A stretch of DNA of 64,000 bases from an uncultured Lachnospiraceae bacterium (GCA_948794795.1 CAQGLR010000009.1:37011-101010); one strand, 5' to 3'. Positions 1 through 9,398 are shown, counted from the first letter of the stretch. A program made the numbers and translations. Notes: a model not told the origin generated them from the letters alone.

Positions 1-5
1 ATTGG

Positions 6-1451
6 TTAGCAGCTTTCTTCTTTCATTGAAAGCTGCAGTTCTTTCAGATAATTTGTATCTATCTTTGGTGTTGAACGCTCTTTTAATGATTCATATACTT
101 TAGGAACCATAATGCTTTGGTATGCTGGCCTTATTATTTTATCAATATTAATAAGTTCTTCAATACGGTGTGCACTCCAGCCTACTATACGTGCCATTGC
201 AAATATAGGGGTGAAGAGTTCCATTGGAATACCAAGCATATTGTAAACAAATCCGCTATAGAAGTCTACATTAGCGCTTACTCCTTTGTAAATTGCACAT
301 TCTTCACCAATTACTTCTGGTGCCATGCGTTCTATCATAGAATAAAGTTCAAATTCTTTCTTCTGGTGTTTTTCAATGGCAAGCATTTCTACAAACTTTT
401 TAAAAGCCAGTGCCCTTGGGTCTGATATAGAATAAACAGCATGTCCCATTCCATATATAAGGCCACGTTTGTCAAATGCCTCATGGCGTACAAGCTTGTG
501 TAAATATGCCCTTACTTCATCTTCATCACTTGTGTCAGAAACATTTTCCTTTAAATCCTGCATCATTTCAACTACTTTAATATTTGCACCGCCATGTTTA
601 GGGCCTTTTAATGATGATAACGCAGCTGCTATTACTGAATAAGTATCAGAACCAGCAGATGTTACTACCCTTGTTGTAAAAGTTGAGTTATTGCCACCGC
701 CATGTTCCATATGGAGTACAAGTGCAAGGTCAAGTACTTTTGCTTCAATATCAGTATAACTTTTATCTGGTCTTAACATTCTTAAGATATTTTCTGCTGC
801 GGACAGGCTGTCCATAGGTCTGTGTATATAGAAGCTTTCATCACATTCATAATGGTTGTATGCATGGTAGCCGTAAACTGCAAGCATAGGGAATACACTT
901 ATAAGCATAATACATTGTTTCATAACATTTTCAAGCGAATTATCAGATATTTTATCATCATAAGAAGAAAGGGTAAGTACACTTTTAGTTAATGAATTCA
1001 TAATATCTTTGCTTGGGGCTTTCATAATAACATCCCTTACAAAGTTAGTAGGAAGCCTTCTGTTTTTAGCAAGGACTTTCTGGAACTCTTCAAGCTGTGA
1101 TTTGCCAGGAAGGTCTCCAAAAAGCAGAAGGTGTGCGGTTTCCTCAAAGCCAAACCTTCCATCTTTCCTGAACCCGTTTACTAAATCATATATGTTGTAA
1201 CCTCTGTAATAAAGTTGTCCTTCACAAGGGACAATATGGTTGTCAACCATATCTGTAGCTTTAATAAGGGATATATTAGTTATACCAGACAAAACCCCTT
1301 TACCATTTTTATCCCTTAGTCCACGTTTTACACCATATTTATCAAATAATTTTGAGTCAATAGAATTATTTTCTATACATACATGTATATATTTATTGGT
1401 ATAATCATCCATAAATTTTTCAAAATTATCAGTTTTAATTTCTTCTTGCAT
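6..1451 (-). CDS. gltA: Citrate synthase
   Basis: Condenses acetyl-CoA with oxaloacetate to give citrate in the cytoplasm. The 481-residue product is full length. The family's catalytic residues are visible as His286 (KGPKHGG), His337 (GMGHAVY) and Asp396 (VDFYSGF), with an HMEHGGG segment before them. The N-terminal arm is longer than in Bacillus CitZ and fits the clostridial form. ATG 1451 follows an AGGAG site by about 8 bases. The gene appears to be transcribed alone; a 189-bp repeat lies upstream. With the isocitrate dehydrogenase at 58938 it supplies two steps of a citrate to 2-oxoglutarate branch, probably for glutamate synthesis in an anaerobe. No aconitase is in the window. Confidence 0.96.
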   Translation of the reverse strand: MQEEIKTDNFEKFMDDYTNKYIHVCIENNSIDSKLFDKYGVKRGLRDKNGKGVLSGITNISLIKATDMVDNHIVPCEGQLYYRGYNIYDLVNGFRKDGRFGFEETAHLLLFGDLPGKSQLEEFQKVLAKNRRLPTNFVRDVIMKAPSKDIMNSLTKSVLTLSSYDDKISDNSLENVMKQCIMLISVFPMLAVYGYHAYNHYECDESFYIHRPMDSLSAAENILRMLRPDKSYTDIEAKVLDLALVLHMEHGGGNNSTFTTRVVTSAGSDTYSVIAAALSSLKGPKHGGANIKVVEMMQDLKENVSDTSDEDEVRAYLHKLVRHEAFDKRGLIYGMGHAVYSISDPRALAFKKFVEMLAIEKHQKKEFELYSMIERMAPEVIGEECAIYKGVSANVDFYSGFVYNMLGIPMELFTPIFAMARIVGWSAHRIEELINIDKIIRPAYQSIMVPKVYESLKERSTPKIDTNYLKELQLSMKEESC

Positions 1452-1588
1452 ATTAAAATCTCCTTTCTGTGCTGGTTTTTTGTTTTAGAAATATTTTTAA
1501 CCCCAAGGTGTGTATAGAAAATTAAAAATGCACAAATTTATTTATGGGTATAGATATATCCTGGAACCAGCTGTCTGGTTAAAATTTA

Positions 1589-1777
1589 GTCAAGCGGATA
1601 TTCGTAATCCGCATTGCCTGCAAGCAGGCATTGGCTGCTTGCCCAATAACAAACCAACCTCATCGCCGCTTTGCGGCAGTCTGGCAAGAGCCTGGACTCC
1701 TGCCAGACTAAGTAAGCCCTGGTAAATCAAACCCACCGCTTAAGAAGCGTGTATTTTAAAGGGCTTAATTAATGAGG
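1589..1777. repeat. 189-bp multi-hairpin repeat, family 1, copy 1
   Basis: This is the same 189-bp sequence as 35772-35960, with about ten differences. It fills most of the 337-base gap between citrate synthase and the MarR gene and starts 12 bases past the MarR stop. It carries a chain of stems: GCGGAT/ATCCGC, GCCTGC/GCAGGC, GCCGC/GCGGC, GTCTGGCA/TGCCAGAC, a long arm TAAGTAAGCCCT pairing with AGGGCTTAATTA (one mismatch here, none in the other copy), and AACCTCAT/ATGAGGTT closing the right half. It has no convincing reading frame. A short plus-strand frame over it has no ribosome site and no conservation pattern. Confidence 0.9.
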
Positions 1778-1788
1778 TTAAATACTTT

Positions 1789-2235
1789 TCAACTGCCAGA
1801 AGATTCTAACACTTCTGCAATATTATTACTTATTTTTTCTGCAATATTACGCATTAAATGTTTTTCATCTTCTGTAAGGTTTTTAAATAATATTCCCAGA
1901 AGTTCTTTTTGCTTGATTTTAACATAATCAATTACAGGCAGGGCTTTTTCCTGCATTTCAAGATGTATGCATCTTCTGTCATGTGTATCTTGTTTTCTTT
2001 TAAGATATCCTTTTTCAATAAGGGTATCAACCGCTTTAGACACATATGATTTGGTAAGATAATGGACTTCCACAATATCCCTTGCAGTATCATACATAGT
2101 ATGTTCTTTTAAGAATAAAAGTACTTTTATTTCTAACATGCTAAGGTTATAAGTATTTGTAACGGGTTTATAGACAATTTCATTTAGTTTCTTGTATAGC
2201 TGGCCATTTAAAAGTAATTCTAAATGGTCGTCCAT
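1789..2235 (-). CDS. MarR-family transcriptional regulator
   Basis: A 148-residue winged-helix DNA-binding protein of the MarR family. The recognition helix lies around residues 60-80 (YLTKSYVSKAVDTLIEKGYL), followed by the wing with the typical KRKQDTHDRR. Its ligand and targets cannot be read from the sequence. It stands alone, with serine acetyltransferase upstream in the same orientation but 385 bases away. The ribosome site is an unbroken run of eight G (C8 at 2243-2250 on the plus strand) close to ATG 2235; such a tract could slip and alter translation. A GTTC-N6-GAAC element at 2312-2325 upstream is a possible self-operator. Confidence 0.9.
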   Translation of the reverse strand: MDDHLELLLNGQLYKKLNEIVYKPVTNTYNLSMLEIKVLLFLKEHTMYDTARDIVEVHYLTKSYVSKAVDTLIEKGYLKRKQDTHDRRCIHLEMQEKALPVIDYVKIKQKELLGILFKNLTEDEKHLMRNIAEKISNNIAEVLESSGS

Positions 2236-2620
2236 ATTATCACCCCCCCCATGTTCTAAAACAGAAAATGGAATTATATTACCAGGTTATTTTTATTTTC
2301 ACTTTTGAACAGTTCTATAGTGAACATATTTTATTAATATTATATAAGACTTTATTTAACATGTCAAATTAAATAAATGTGAAAAAATATTACATATTTA
2401 TCACTAACAGGTAATAAAAGACAGGTATTTTTTAGTTTTTAGCCTGTCAGGTGGTTCTGATGTAACAGAAGTGTGCCCCTGTATGGAAATTATTTGCTGC
2501 TTGTGCGGATATTAATATATAAAAATGGCCTGGTATAAATTATTATATCCAGACCGCTTTTTAACTTAATAGGAAATTGTTGTAATATTGAACTTGTAAT
2601 TAAAGAAATATATATACATT
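2236..2620. other. Intergenic, 385 bases, no gene
   Basis: AT-rich leader of the MarR gene and tail of the serine acetyltransferase gene. It holds the G8 ribosome site of MarR and a possible operator GTTC-N6-GAAC at 2312-2325. I see no open frame with a ribosome site, no strong terminator and no recognisable riboswitch. Confidence 0.5.
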
Positions 2621-3544
2621 TTAATCAAAAAGTTCATTTATAGACAAACTTGCCTTTTTTTGTTTAAATTCCAGTTCTGGGTTTTTAACACTTACACGTG
2701 TTCCTGGTGGTACAGAGTCCGTTATAAATGCATTGCCACCAATAACTGAACCTTTACCAATAACCGTGTCACCACCAAGTATGGATGCACTTGAGTAAAT
2801 AGTTACATTATCTTCGATAGTAGGATGTCTTTTAATATCACGTAAAAGCTGGCCGCTGCGTGTTGAAAGTGCACCAAGGGTAACACCCTGGTATATTTTT
2901 ACATTATTGCCAATAATTGTAGTTTCACCTATGACTACGCCTGTTCCGTGGTCAATAAAGAAATATTCACCTATTTGTGCTCCTGGGTTAATATCTATGC
3001 CTGTATGGCTATGGGCATATTCAGACATAATACGTGGAATAAGTGGAACTTCCATTTTATAAAGTTCATGTGCAACCCTGTATACAAATATTGCGAGAAG
3101 ACCAGGATAACAAAAGATAATTTCCTGTCTGGTCTTTGCTGCAGGGTCCCCATTATATGCTGCTTCTACATCTTTAACCAGGTACTTCTGTATAGTTCCA
3201 AGTGATGAGAAAAAGTTTATACAAATTCCTTTTGTTTTTTGTTCTATTTCTTTTTCAGGAATATCTTCTGGTGAAACTTGTATAAAAGCGGATTTTATCT
3301 GGCATGATAAATCATCATAAAGCCTTAGTATATTGTGGCCAACAAAATATTCAGGTATAGTCCTGCCAAGGTATTCATCATCAAAATACCCAGGGAACAT
3401 AATTTGCCTGAGTCTTAGCATTATATGTATAATGCAGTCCCTGTCTGGCATACACTGTCCACTTTTTATATAAAAAATATCTTCATTTTTATAATTTTCT
3501 GTAATCTGTTGTACAATACCACTTAACTGCTGCTCTGAAAACAT
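2621..3544 (-). CDS. cysE: Serine O-acetyltransferase (EpsC type)
   Basis: Transfers acetyl from acetyl-CoA to L-serine, giving O-acetylserine, the first step of cysteine synthesis. The 307-residue protein has an N-terminal helical region (about 1-175) and a left-handed beta-helix of hexapeptide repeats (about 180-270). Active-site motifs HSHTGIDI and DHGTGVVIGE (His199) are present. The length fits the EpsC-type acetyltransferases common in Clostridia, which are longer than Bacillus CysE. ATG 3544 follows GGAAAG. No O-acetylserine sulfhydrylase is nearby. A strong hairpin separates it from cheA upstream, so it is probably a separate unit. Confidence 0.93.
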   Translation of the reverse strand: MFSEQQLSGIVQQITENYKNEDIFYIKSGQCMPDRDCIIHIMLRLRQIMFPGYFDDEYLGRTIPEYFVGHNILRLYDDLSCQIKSAFIQVSPEDIPEKEIEQKTKGICINFFSSLGTIQKYLVKDVEAAYNGDPAAKTRQEIIFCYPGLLAIFVYRVAHELYKMEVPLIPRIMSEYAHSHTGIDINPGAQIGEYFFIDHGTGVVIGETTIIGNNVKIYQGVTLGALSTRSGQLLRDIKRHPTIEDNVTIYSSASILGGDTVIGKGSVIGGNAFITDSVPPGTRVSVKNPELEFKQKKASLSINELFD

Positions 3545-3577
3545 ATGCTCTTTCCTTTCTTAAATAAAGTTAAAATA

Positions 3578-3612
3578 ATGCCACCAGAAACCATATATGT
3601 TTCTGGTGGCAT
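3578..3612 (-). terminator. Rho-independent terminator after cheA
   Basis: Perfect 14-base arms, ATGCCACCAGAAAC and its complement, around a 7-base loop. The minus-strand side is followed by a T-rich stretch (TTATTTTAAC). It lies between the end of cheA and the start of the serine acetyltransferase gene, and would end the chemotaxis operon. Confidence 0.8.
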
Positions 3613-3718
3613 TTTATCTAAATAGTTCTGTATAATAAAACAGTATATATAATAGTATTCCATCCAGACAGAAATAGAAGTTGGATTTTCAAATACTCTA
3701 ATAAAATATTATGCAGGT

Positions 3719-5902
3719 TTATGCCCTTACAAGTGCCCCAGCATCAATAATAAGGCTTATGCTGCCATCCCCCAGCTGTGTACAGCCAGACAGGCCATTT
3801 ACCTTTTTAATGTATGGAGGTATAGGTTTAACTACTATTTCCTGTTCACCTACAAGAGTATCTGCAAATACTGCCAGGTTTTTATCTTCATGTGTAAGTA
3901 CAACTACTATACCATCTTCAATATTGTCAACTGCACCATTAAGATGATAGAAATTATTAAGCCTTACAAGAGGGTAACATTCGTCACGTATCATAACATA
4001 TTCTTCACCATCTGGCTCTACAATAAGTTTATCATTGGTAAGCCTTATAAATTCTGCTACGCTGTTTGTAGGTGCGACAAAGTTTGTACCTGCCACTGAG
4101 AATATAATACCATCTATTATAGCAAGTGTAAGAGGGATTTTCATAGTCATGGTAGAACCTTCTCCTTGTACACTTTCAATATCAAGCATACCACCTACAC
4201 CTTGTATATTTTTAACAACAACATCCATTCCAACACCGCGGCCAGAATATTCTGTAACCTGTTTCTTAGTTGAGAATCCAGGAAGAGTAATAAAGTTAAA
4301 TACTTCTTTGTCAGTTAAATCCTTTTCAGAACGGTTGCCAAGAAGCCCGTTTGACTTTGCTTTCGCAATAATATTTTCACGGTTTAATCCCTGTCCGTTA
4401 TCTGAAACAGATATCCATACCTGGCCTCCTTCATTTTTGGCTTCAAGTACAATTTTGCCCTTTTCAGTTTTACCAGCTTCAGCACGTTTTTCATTACTTT
4501 CAATTCCGTGGTCAACAGAATTTCTTATAAGATGCATAAGAGGGTCAGATATATGCTCAATAATATTTTTATCAACTTCTGTATCTTCACCAATTACTTC
4601 AAGTTCTATATCTTTTCCAAGTTTTTTGGATGTATCATATACAATACGGTTCATCTTCTGGAATGTATTTTTAAGCGGCATCATCCGCATTGCCATAATT
4701 GCATCCTGGAGTTCAGAGGTGATTTTGGAAAGCTGTGCTGCTGACTTCTGGAAGTTTGACAGGTCAATTCCTGGAACTTTTAAATCAGGGTTTTGTAATA
4801 CAGTTGCTTCTGCTATTACAAGTTCACCTATTAAGTCCATAAGTAAATCCATTTTCTTGATATTTACACTGATAAAGCTCTGTGCCTCACCCTTTTTAGC
4901 AGCAGGACGTTTAGCTGGTTTCTTTGGTTTGGTTTCTGTCTGTGCTGCTACAGGTGCAGGCTGTGGTGCAGTATTAGCAGCAGGTGTTTCTGCAGGAGCA
5001 GCGGGGGTATTTGCAGGAGGGGTGGCAGGAGCAGCAGGTGTATTTACTGCAGCAGGTGCAGGAACTGGAGCTGCCTGTGCATCTGGATTAACAGCAGGTG
5101 TTTCTGCTTCAGCACAGAATGCAAGGAATTCTTCGCCTGTACACTCATTGATTTCAACATTTTCTATGCCTGCACTTGAATTGATAAGCTCCATAATTTT
5201 GTCTGGGCCTTCTGTTGTCTGTAAGGCAATTTTAAAGCCAAATTCATGGATTACATCTGAACTGGCAGGATTAGCAATAATATCATCCGGGGTAAAAAGT
5301 ATATCTTCTGCAATTCCTTTAAGAGAATTAATAGCCATGTATGCCCTGATATTTGCCATATCTGTATCTTTCATATATGTAATGAAGATATTATAGAATT
5401 TGCTGTGTTCAGAAGCAACAGGTGCTATATAGAAATGTGGTTTCTCCTGCAGTGGTCTTTCTTGTATAGGCTGCACATTTTCACCTGTAGTTACATTCTG
5501 TATTTTTTTAAGGAATACATCTAATATTTCTATAAGTCCAGTTGAATCCCCATCAGATTCTGAACCTTCTTTGATTTTCTCAAGTTCGTTGGTTATAAAA
5601 TCTGATACTTCAAGAACATCATCAACTAACTCTTCGTGAGGTACATTTTCTGGATTATTTTCCCTTATAAAATAAAATACGTCTTCAAGCTTATGCGATA
5701 ATGTAGCAATATTCTGGTACATCATTACAGCGGAAGCACCTTTTATAGTATGCATAATACGGAATATTTCATTTACATTGTCTTCGTCAAATTCTCCTAT
5801 ATCTTTGCTGTCAAGACAAATGTTCTGAAGGTTTTCAAGACCTTGTTCGGTCTCAAATATAAACATATCCAGCATACCATCAGTAATTATATCGTCAGCC
5901 AT
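3719..5902 (-). CDS. cheA: Chemotaxis histidine kinase CheA
   Basis: Cytoplasmic kinase that autophosphorylates under control of chemoreceptors and passes phosphate to CheY-type and CheB regulators. The 727 residues run: HPt domain with phospho-accepting His51 (MHTIKG), a middle region, a long Ala/Pro linker (about 268-337) ending in a Lys-rich patch, a dimerisation segment, the ATPase domain (N box with RNSVDHGIE near 460, then G boxes), and a C-terminal CheW-like coupling domain (about 600-727). The linker is unusually rich in PAAP/TPAA repeats. It is the last gene of a run with cheR, cheB and a response regulator. No cheW, cheC/cheD or receptor gene is in this cluster. Confidence 0.95.
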   Translation of the reverse strand: MADDIITDGMLDMFIFETEQGLENLQNICLDSKDIGEFDEDNVNEIFRIMHTIKGASAVMMYQNIATLSHKLEDVFYFIRENNPENVPHEELVDDVLEVSDFITNELEKIKEGSESDGDSTGLIEILDVFLKKIQNVTTGENVQPIQERPLQEKPHFYIAPVASEHSKFYNIFITYMKDTDMANIRAYMAINSLKGIAEDILFTPDDIIANPASSDVIHEFGFKIALQTTEGPDKIMELINSSAGIENVEINECTGEEFLAFCAEAETPAVNPDAQAAPVPAPAAVNTPAAPATPPANTPAAPAETPAANTAPQPAPVAAQTETKPKKPAKRPAAKKGEAQSFISVNIKKMDLLMDLIGELVIAEATVLQNPDLKVPGIDLSNFQKSAAQLSKITSELQDAIMAMRMMPLKNTFQKMNRIVYDTSKKLGKDIELEVIGEDTEVDKNIIEHISDPLMHLIRNSVDHGIESNEKRAEAGKTEKGKIVLEAKNEGGQVWISVSDNGQGLNRENIIAKAKSNGLLGNRSEKDLTDKEVFNFITLPGFSTKKQVTEYSGRGVGMDVVVKNIQGVGGMLDIESVQGEGSTMTMKIPLTLAIIDGIIFSVAGTNFVAPTNSVAEFIRLTNDKLIVEPDGEEYVMIRDECYPLVRLNNFYHLNGAVDNIEDGIVVVLTHEDKNLAVFADTLVGEQEIVVKPIPPYIKKVNGLSGCTQLGDGSISLIIDAGALVRA

Positions 5903-5929
5903 CTCTAACTCCTTTCTTAACTCTTTTTC

Positions 5930-6325
5930 TTATGGTATTAATTCAAGTTTCTTTAAAACTGTTTCAAATTTCGCCTGGTCTATAGGTTTTCCAGCATATC
6001 CCACACATCCAAGGTCAAATGCCCTGTTTACATTGGTGCTTTCATTAAGGGCTGTTGTCATAATAATTTTAGCTTGTTCTTCTTCTGGAATTTTTCTTTC
6101 CTGTTCAATATTCCTGATTGCTTTTAATGCCTGGTATCCGTCAAGGGCTGGCATCATAATATCGAGGCAGACCAGGTCATATGGGGTATCTGCATCAAGT
6201 GCCATAAGAAATGCATCTACGGCTTCCATACCATCAACTGTAACATCACATTCCCCAAACTGGGATAAAAATTTTAACATGAATTTCCTGCTGGCAAAAT
6301 CATCCTCTGCAATAAGTATTCTCAT
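5930..6325 (-). CDS. CheY-like single-domain response regulator
   Basis: A 131-residue receiver domain without an output domain. The acidic pocket is Asp8-Asp9 (AEDD), the phospho-acceptor is Asp55 (CLDIMMP), and the conserved Lys is 113 (GKPI). I start it at ATG 6325 because an upstream in-frame ATG at 6337 overlaps the GGAGG ribosome site. It sits between cheB and cheA, so it is the likely phosphate acceptor of CheA and may act at the flagellar switch. The insertion DADTPYD before the Asp and a long helix after it (EQERKIPEEE) make it somewhat larger than classical CheY, so a role as a CheA-linked adaptor is also possible. Confidence 0.88.
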   Translation of the reverse strand: MRILIAEDDFASRKFMLKFLSQFGECDVTVDGMEAVDAFLMALDADTPYDLVCLDIMMPALDGYQALKAIRNIEQERKIPEEEQAKIIMTTALNESTNVNRAFDLGCVGYAGKPIDQAKFETVLKKLELIP

Positions 6326-6385
6326 AATATCCTCCATTCCACCATATATAAATAAACATGGTAATACATCTATATAATTAATTAA

Positions 6386-7411
6386 TTAAGGCATCGAATT
6401 AAGTATATTATATACCTTAGCCGCAACATTTTCCAGTGGTACCTGGAATTCAACAGCACCTATATCATATGCTACCTTCGGCATGCCATAAACTACACAG
6501 CTCTTTTCATCCTGCCCTATTGTATGTGCACCTGCTTTGCGCATTGAAAGCATACCTAAGGCACCATCCCCGCCCATTCCTGTAAGTATTACACCCACAG
6601 CATTGCTTGCAGCAGCAGATGCAACAGACTTAAATAAAACATCTACAGAAGGGCAGTGGCCGTTAACCCTTTCGCCTTCCTTGCATTCTACCCTGTATAT
6701 ATTGCCTGAACGTATAAGCCTCATATGTTTGTCACCAGCAGCAACCAGTACTTTGCCTCTTTCAAGTACATCACCGTTTTCTGCTTCTTTAACTGCAACC
6801 CTGCATTGGTTATTAAGCCTTTCAGCATACATTTTGGTAAATCCTGGAGGCATATGCTGCACAATCACAGTTCCAGGTATGTCAACATTAAATTTCTTTA
6901 CTACATCAAAAATGGCTTCTGTACCACCTGTTGATGCACCTATTGCTACTACCTTATTAGGGTATGTACGTCCAGTGGAATTTACTTTAAATTCTTCTGC
7001 CGCCTTATACTTGCCGACTTTTACAGTAGATGCAATCTTGATTTTGGTTATAAGTTCATTTTGTATCCAGGAAGCCAGGTTTTCATGGCTTGTATTGGCT
7101 GGTTTGTCTACGAAGTCAACTGCACCATTTGCCATTGCATCAAAAACTGCTGAGTTAAGGGAACTAATCATCACTGTAGGTATAGGATGCTGTGGCATAA
7201 GCCTTTTAAGAAATTCTATACCATTCATACGTGGCATTTCAACATCAAGTGTCATAACATCAGGTTCATAGCGTATAATCATATCTCTTGCCTGGTATGG
7301 GTCTGCTGCAGTAGCAACAACATGAATCATAGGGTCTGTTTCAAGAATCTGGGATAACATATTCCTAAACAGTGCCGAATCATCAACAACCAAAACTCGT
7401 ATAGGTCTCAT
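6386..7411 (-). CDS. cheB: Chemotaxis methylesterase/glutamine deamidase CheB
   Basis: Removes methyl groups from receptor glutamates and deamidates receptor glutamines in response to CheA phosphate. The 341 residues comprise a receiver domain (Asp10-Asp11, phospho-acceptor Asp56 in LDVEMP) and a C-terminal esterase domain with the catalytic triad Ser160 (GASTGG), His186 (VQHMPP) and Asp282 (GMGGDGALG). It lies directly after cheR, its opposing enzyme. Confidence 0.96.
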   Translation of the reverse strand: MRPIRVLVVDDSALFRNMLSQILETDPMIHVVATAADPYQARDMIIRYEPDVMTLDVEMPRMNGIEFLKRLMPQHPIPTVMISSLNSAVFDAMANGAVDFVDKPANTSHENLASWIQNELITKIKIASTVKVGKYKAAEEFKVNSTGRTYPNKVVAIGASTGGTEAIFDVVKKFNVDIPGTVIVQHMPPGFTKMYAERLNNQCRVAVKEAENGDVLERGKVLVAAGDKHMRLIRSGNIYRVECKEGERVNGHCPSVDVLFKSVASAAASNAVGVILTGMGGDGALGMLSMRKAGAHTIGQDEKSCVVYGMPKVAYDIGAVEFQVPLENVAAKVYNILNSMP

Positions 7412-7449
7412 ATTATTTACATCCCTTCTTTAATCTAATCTGGTTCAAT

Positions 7450-8253
7450 TTATTTACGGTAAACTGATGGCTGTACATATTTAAAATTTGTACCAGTTTT
7501 ATCAATACTTTCTGTAGTTCCTATAAATAAAAAACCACCATTTTCCATATGGTTATATATCCTGTTCAAAAGATTTCTCTTAGTCTGTTCATCAAAGTAT
7601 ATCATTACATTACGTAAGAAAACTATATGGAAAAGCCCTTTAAATTTAATATCATCCATAAGATTGAACTGTCTGAAAACAACATCTTTTTTCAGTTCTT
7701 TTTTAACCTCATATTCTTCATTTGAGATACGTGTAAAATGTGCACGTTTCCATTTATCTGGCAGGGGTGCTATCTGTTCTGCCAGGTATTTTCCTTCAAT
7801 GGCATGGTTAAGTACCCTTGTGGACAGGTCTGTGGCAAGGAGCTGTGTATTCCACTGGGTATCAAGGCCAAAGAAATCTTTTAAAACCATTGCAATAGCA
7901 TAAGGTTCTTCTCCGGTAGATGCAGCAGCGGACCATATTCTTACATCTTTTTTGGATGTTGCGTGCTGTTTGACCCAGGGAAGTGCAACATTCTTCATAT
8001 AATCAAAGTGGAGGGACTCTCTCATAAAGAATGTATGGTTCGTTGTAAGTACATTAATCATGTTAGTGGCTTCTTCACCATTTGGATCCTGTTCAACTTT
8101 GGCAAAATATTCACTGTAATTCTGGTAGCCATTTCTTAACAGGTAATTTTCAAGCCTTCCTGCTATTAATACTCTTTTTTGTGACAAATTAATTCCGTAT
8201 CTTTTATGTACATATGATACTATCCATGAAAATTCTTTATCTGTCAGCTGCAT
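7450..8253 (-). CDS. cheR: Chemotaxis protein methyltransferase CheR
   Basis: Methylates receptor glutamates with S-adenosylmethionine. The protein has the N-terminal helical domain and a Rossmann SAM-binding domain (WSAAASTGEEPYAIA, about residues 110-125; FRNVMIYFD near 215). I start it at ATG 8253, about 10 bases after a GGAAGG site; an in-frame TTG three codons earlier is less likely. It has no pentapeptide-binding TPR extension. It begins the chemotaxis part of a longer same-strand run that starts with the amidase gene. Confidence 0.95.
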   Translation of the reverse strand: MQLTDKEFSWIVSYVHKRYGINLSQKRVLIAGRLENYLLRNGYQNYSEYFAKVEQDPNGEEATNMINVLTTNHTFFMRESLHFDYMKNVALPWVKQHATSKKDVRIWSAAASTGEEPYAIAMVLKDFFGLDTQWNTQLLATDLSTRVLNHAIEGKYLAEQIAPLPDKWKRAHFTRISNEEYEVKKELKKDVVFRQFNLMDDIKFKGLFHIVFLRNVMIYFDEQTKRNLLNRIYNHMENGGFLFIGTTESIDKTGTNFKYVQPSVYRK

Positions 8254-8306
8254 ATTTACCAACCTTCCATTAATATATTATAAAATTTCTAATCTATTAA
8301 TATCTA

Positions 8307-8795
8307 TTACATAGTTACAATAGAAAAATCTGTATTTCCATTGTCTTCAATAGTCATAACAATATATGTAGGCCTGTGTCCGTCCTGCCTTGGTCTTGAA
8401 AGGCTGCCAGGGTTAATTACTGTTATATCAGGATATTTTTCAATAATTGGTTCATGTGTATGGCCAAACATAATAATTTCTGCACCATTTTCAAGTGCAA
8501 TATCTTTCATGGTACTAATACCCCATTTCCCGCCATATATATGTCCATGTGTAATAAATGCCTTATGCCCTGCAATCTCTATAAGTGCAGCAGATTGTAG
8601 ATTACAAAAGGAATCACAGTTTCCTTTAACCATTTCAACAGGACATCCTGCAAGTTCTTTTATTATATCAGTGCTGCACATAAAATCACCAAGATGTACC
8701 ATTAAATCAAGGCTGCTACCCATATTTGCAATAGCTTTCCTAAGATTTGTATTGTTTCCATGGGTGTCACTTACTACTAATATTTTCATTGGCAT
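8307..8795 (-). CDS. YfcE-type metallophosphoesterase
   Basis: A 162-residue member of the YfcE/MJ0936 phosphodiesterase family of the calcineurin-like fold. All metal-binding motifs are visible: VSDTHGN near the start, HLGDF, GNCD, THGH and GHTHEP. Family members hydrolyse phosphodiester model substrates; the physiological substrate is unknown. Its ATG follows the stop of the RdgB gene with no gap, so the two are translationally coupled, as is usual in Firmicutes. Confidence 0.92.
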   Translation of the reverse strand: MPMKILVVSDTHGNNTNLRKAIANMGSSLDLMVHLGDFMCSTDIIKELAGCPVEMVKGNCDSFCNLQSAALIEIAGHKAFITHGHIYGGKWGISTMKDIALENGAEIIMFGHTHEPIIEKYPDITVINPGSLSRPRQDGHRPTYIVMTIEDNGNTDFSIVTM

Positions 8796-9398
8796 TTATA
8801 TTACATTCTCCTTTTTAAGCATTTCATACATTTTTCTTAATGCCTTGCCCCTGTGGCTTATTTTGTTCTTTTCTTCTGGTTCAAGCTGTGCTGTTGTACA
8901 GTCTCTTTCTGGAAGATAGAATACAGGGTCATAGCCAAATCCATTTCCGCCACTTTCTTCATATGCTATCTGGCCTTCTATTGTTCCTCTTGCGGTAATA
9001 GTCCTGCCATCTGGAAATGCACATGCAACAACACACACAAACCTTGCACTTCTCTCTTTGCCTTTAGCATCTTTTAACTGGTCTATTATATAATTATTCT
9101 TAACTGTATAAGGTGTGTCTTCACCAAGGTATCTTGCAGAATAAACACCTGGTGCCTTGCCAAGATAGTCAACTTCAAGCCCTGAATCATCTGCAAGTAC
9201 CATTTGTCCAGTGGCTTTTGATATGGTGCTGGCTTTTACTATTGCATTTTCTTCAAAAGTAGTGCCATTTTCTATAATTTCAGTGTCTGGCATATCTGCA
9301 TTATTTAGTGATATATATTCTATACCATCTCCCGCAAGGATTTCTCTTATTTCTTTCATTTTATCTTCATTGCGGGTAGCTACAATAATAGTTTTCAT
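8796..9398 (-). CDS. rdgB: XTP/dITP diphosphatase (RdgB/HAM1)
   Basis: Hydrolyses deaminated purine triphosphates (ITP, dITP, XTP) to monophosphate and pyrophosphate, keeping them out of DNA and RNA. The 200-residue protein has the signature ATRNEDKMKEI at the N-terminus, LADDSGLEVDYL (catalytic Asp) and GYDPVFY. It overlaps the amidase gene by 4 bases (ATGA) and abuts the phosphoesterase gene. A second, more divergent member of the family is at 52539. Confidence 0.96.
   Translation of the reverse strand: MKTIIVATRNEDKMKEIREILAGDGIEYISLNNADMPDTEIIENGTTFEENAIVKASTISKATGQMVLADDSGLEVDYLGKAPGVYSARYLGEDTPYTVKNNYIIDQLKDAKGKERSARFVCVVACAFPDGRTITARGTIEGQIAYEESGGNGFGYDPVFYLPERDCTTAQLEPEEKNKISHRGKALRKMYEMLKKENVI

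Noticed and set aside
1510..1725. 71-codon plus-strand frame over the 189-bp repeat
   Set aside because: The sequence is repeat with hairpins. The same frame is not preserved as a protein in the second copy's context, and no ribosome site precedes it.
4035..5396. 453-codon open frame on the plus strand
   Set aside because: It is wholly antisense to cheA, whose domains and motifs are clear. The antisense frame is Ser/Ile/Ala-rich as expected from a mirrored coding strand and has no ribosome site.
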